DNA of 59,873 nucleotides, from the NCBI GenBank assembly GCA_003220535.1, contig QHSU01000094.1, forward strand, positions 1 to 59,873. Direction: 5' to 3'. Position 1 is the stretch's first letter. The number at the start of each line of letters is the position of its first letter. The position numbers and the translations under genes are program-made. Below the pieces are notes generated by a model. It saw only the letters and a program-made list of their open reading frames with translations. It was not told the DNA's origin and made no database searches. Below are positions 58,542 through 59,873 of the stretch, piece after piece. The stretch is from Candidatus Rokuibacteriota bacterium (GTDB taxonomy: Bacteria > Methylomirabilota > Methylomirabilia > Rokubacteriales > CSP1-6).

Positions 58542-59873
58542 TTACGCCGACGCCGCGCGACGGCGTTCCGCCGCGCGCTCGGCGTCCAGGCGCTCGAGCT
58601 CGACCGCCGAGTGATCGGCGAAGGTCATGGCGGCGGCGATGGCCGGGTGGCGCTCGCCGATGAGCCGGTGCATCTTCTGGCAGATCCGCCGGTAGGACGG
58701 GTGTCCCTGCGGCGTCGTCCTGAGCTCGATCACGTGCATCGCCTCGCGGGCGTTCATCTCCATGTAGAAGCGGACGCGATACGCCATGGCCACCGCGTAG
58801 GAGGCGATCTCCGGGAGACCGGCCGCCTCGATCGCGTCGTGGAGCTCGGCCGACTCCGCCAGCACGCGGCCCCAGTCGTCCCGCGCGCCCGCCTCGGTGA
58901 TGGCGTCGGGCACGATCTGGCCGTGGCGCGGCGTGAGCCGCTGCCACTCCAGCGTCAGCAGCCGGTGCCGCTGCAAGTCGCGGAACGCCCCGTAGTCGCC
59001 CAGCACGTCGAAGCGGTACGTCGTCCGCTCGAACGCGCGTCCGGGCCGATGGCGCCGATTCACCCGCTTGCCGACGTACGCCGCCAGCACCGCGTTGCGC
59101 TCGTCCGGCGTCATGCCGCGCGCGACGTCCAGCAGCTCGGCGTCCGGGCGGCTGGACACCGCATAGAGCGCCGCGGCCACGACTTTCGCCTCACCGTCCG
59201 GGTCGAAGTCAGTGAGCGTGACCTCATCCTCGAGCGTCGCCGGCGGCGCCTCTTCGGCAAAGGCCGACTCCGCGCCCAGCAGCCGTCCGGCGACCTCCCG
59301 TGTCTCCCTGCGGGTCTCTTCGAGGTACGCCGACCAGATCCCGCCACGCTCCGGCACGTCCACGCGCTTGAGGAACGCGGGGATGACCTTCCGCAGCTCG
59401 GCCAGCATCAGGTCGGCGTAGGCCCGGACCTCCAGCAGCGGATGCGCGCGCATGCGGAGCAGAAGCTGCTCGTACGCCTGGCCGGTGCCATAGATGCCGA
59501 CGTTCGAGGTCGTGGCGGCCGGCAGCATCCCGCGCAGGGTGTCGAGCGCCTTGGCGCGGATCGTCATCCGATAGACGGTCTCCGACTCGGCCGGGTCGCG
59601 CGGGAACCTCTTCTCGTAGAACGCGCGGAGCTTCGGGAGCCAGACCCGGTAGGTGTCGAAGCTCCGATCGAGCGTCGCGACGTAACGTTCGCGGAGCGCG
59701 CCGGTCAGCTCGGCGGGGACGTGGTAGCGGTATCGGCCGTCGGGGCGGTCGTCGTAGGGGATGTAGCGCGTCGACTGCTCGAGGTAGGCCATGAGCCGGC
59801 CCCACTCCAGGACCTTGGTCAGGATGTTCGACGCGCCCTCGCACGCCAGATGCACGCCACCAAGCTGGGCCAC
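58542..59873 (-). CDS. FAD-dependent thymidylate synthase-like protein (tandem ThyX domains), cut by window edge
   Basis: At least 443 residues, and the frame is still open at the right edge; the first visible residues (VAQLGGVHLACEGASN) are internal in full-length homologues. Two ThyX-like units are visible: the first with EQSTRYIPYD and the second with QRHRLLTLEWQRLTPRH, replacing the canonical RHR-x-x-S motif by RHRLLT. In this double-domain family dUMP methylation has not been assured, so ThyX activity is a family-level call. The gene ends 79 nt from the tetR-type start region. Confidence 0.8.
   Translation of the reverse strand: MAQLGGVHLACEGASNILTKVLEWGRLMAYLEQSTRYIPYDDRPDGRYRYHVPAELTGALRERYVATLDRSFDTYRVWLPKLRAFYEKRFPRDPAESETVYRMTIRAKALDTLRGMLPAATTSNVGIYGTGQAYEQLLLRMRAHPLLEVRAYADLMLAELRKVIPAFLKRVDVPERGGIWSAYLEETRRETREVAGRLLGAESAFAEEAPPATLEDEVTLTDFDPDGEAKVVAAALYAVSSRPDAELLDVARGMTPDERNAVLAAYVGKRVNRRHRPGRAFERTTYRFDVLGDYGAFRDLQRHRLLTLEWQRLTPRHGQIVPDAITEAGARDDWGRVLAESAELHDAIEAAGLPEIASYAVAMAYRVRFYMEMNAREAMHVIELRTTPQGHPSYRRICQKMHRLIGERHPAIAAAMTFADHSAVELERLDAERAAERRRAASA

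Overview
The window is 59.9 kb of GC-rich, gene-dense bacterial chromosome. Gene content suggests an uncultured soil or groundwater bacterium of the Rokubacteria/Methylomirabilota type: a thiolase-DUF35-LLM oxidoreductase operon, DUF3501 with rubrerythrin and an Fe-S oxidoreductase, urate-oxidase-like PuuD, GH3 remnants, tandem M20 amidohydrolases and many ATGA/GTGA gene overlaps. That placement is inference; there is no 16S rRNA or marker protein to prove it.

Layout. 0-3 kb is a degraded strip: two tandem copies of an amino-acid ABC substrate-binding protein (one frameshifted) separated by relics of a GlnQ-type ATPase, then a tRNA-Met flanked by remnants of a serine recombinase and a tyrosine recombinase. 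3-9 kb holds a Tat-exported amidohydrolase, a decayed receiver domain, a secreted multidomain protein, a hyper-acidic small protein behind a near-consensus promoter, and PuuD with a separate cytochrome c. 9-12 kb is a peroxide/redox cluster (DUF3501, frameshifted Fe-S oxidoreductase, rubrerythrin, Fur/PerR), with an exact 80-bp inverted duplication. Then come uvrA, two related RR-rich proteins of unknown function, the thiolase operon, and a LigA/LigB-like dioxygenase pair.

21.0-22.6 kb encodes a UGSC-family protein whose gene has an in-frame TGA in the family motif, followed at once by a strong hairpin. It is read here as a selenoprotein, translationally coupled to a 350-residue protein of unknown function.

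23.4-43.4 kb is dominated by phosphate biology. It has phoU, pstB, pstA, pstC, pstS and phoB with recognisable Pho boxes, then a GAK-type cluster (HprK-related kinase B, ATP-grasp, a PhoU-aminoglycoside phosphotransferase fusion and three amphi-Trp proteins) and a PHP hydrolase. Next are a DnaA-box-rich, AT-rich intergenic region, a degenerate PhnC-like ATPase with its own Pho box, SthA transhydrogenase, a strip of gene fragments, a HAD protein, and a second PhoR/PhoB-type pair.

43.4-59.9 kb is more ordinary: DUF3047, a beta-propeller/coiled-coil protein, a MoxR plus CoxE-type VWA pair, M48 protease, PEP mutase/isocitrate lyase homologue, RmlD, a single-domain receiver, PilZ, LLM oxidoreductase, two M20 hydrolases coupled to a cupredoxin and followed by a dihaem cytochrome, a TetR-DinB-hotdog operon with a BetI-like operator, and a ThyX-like protein cut by the window edge.
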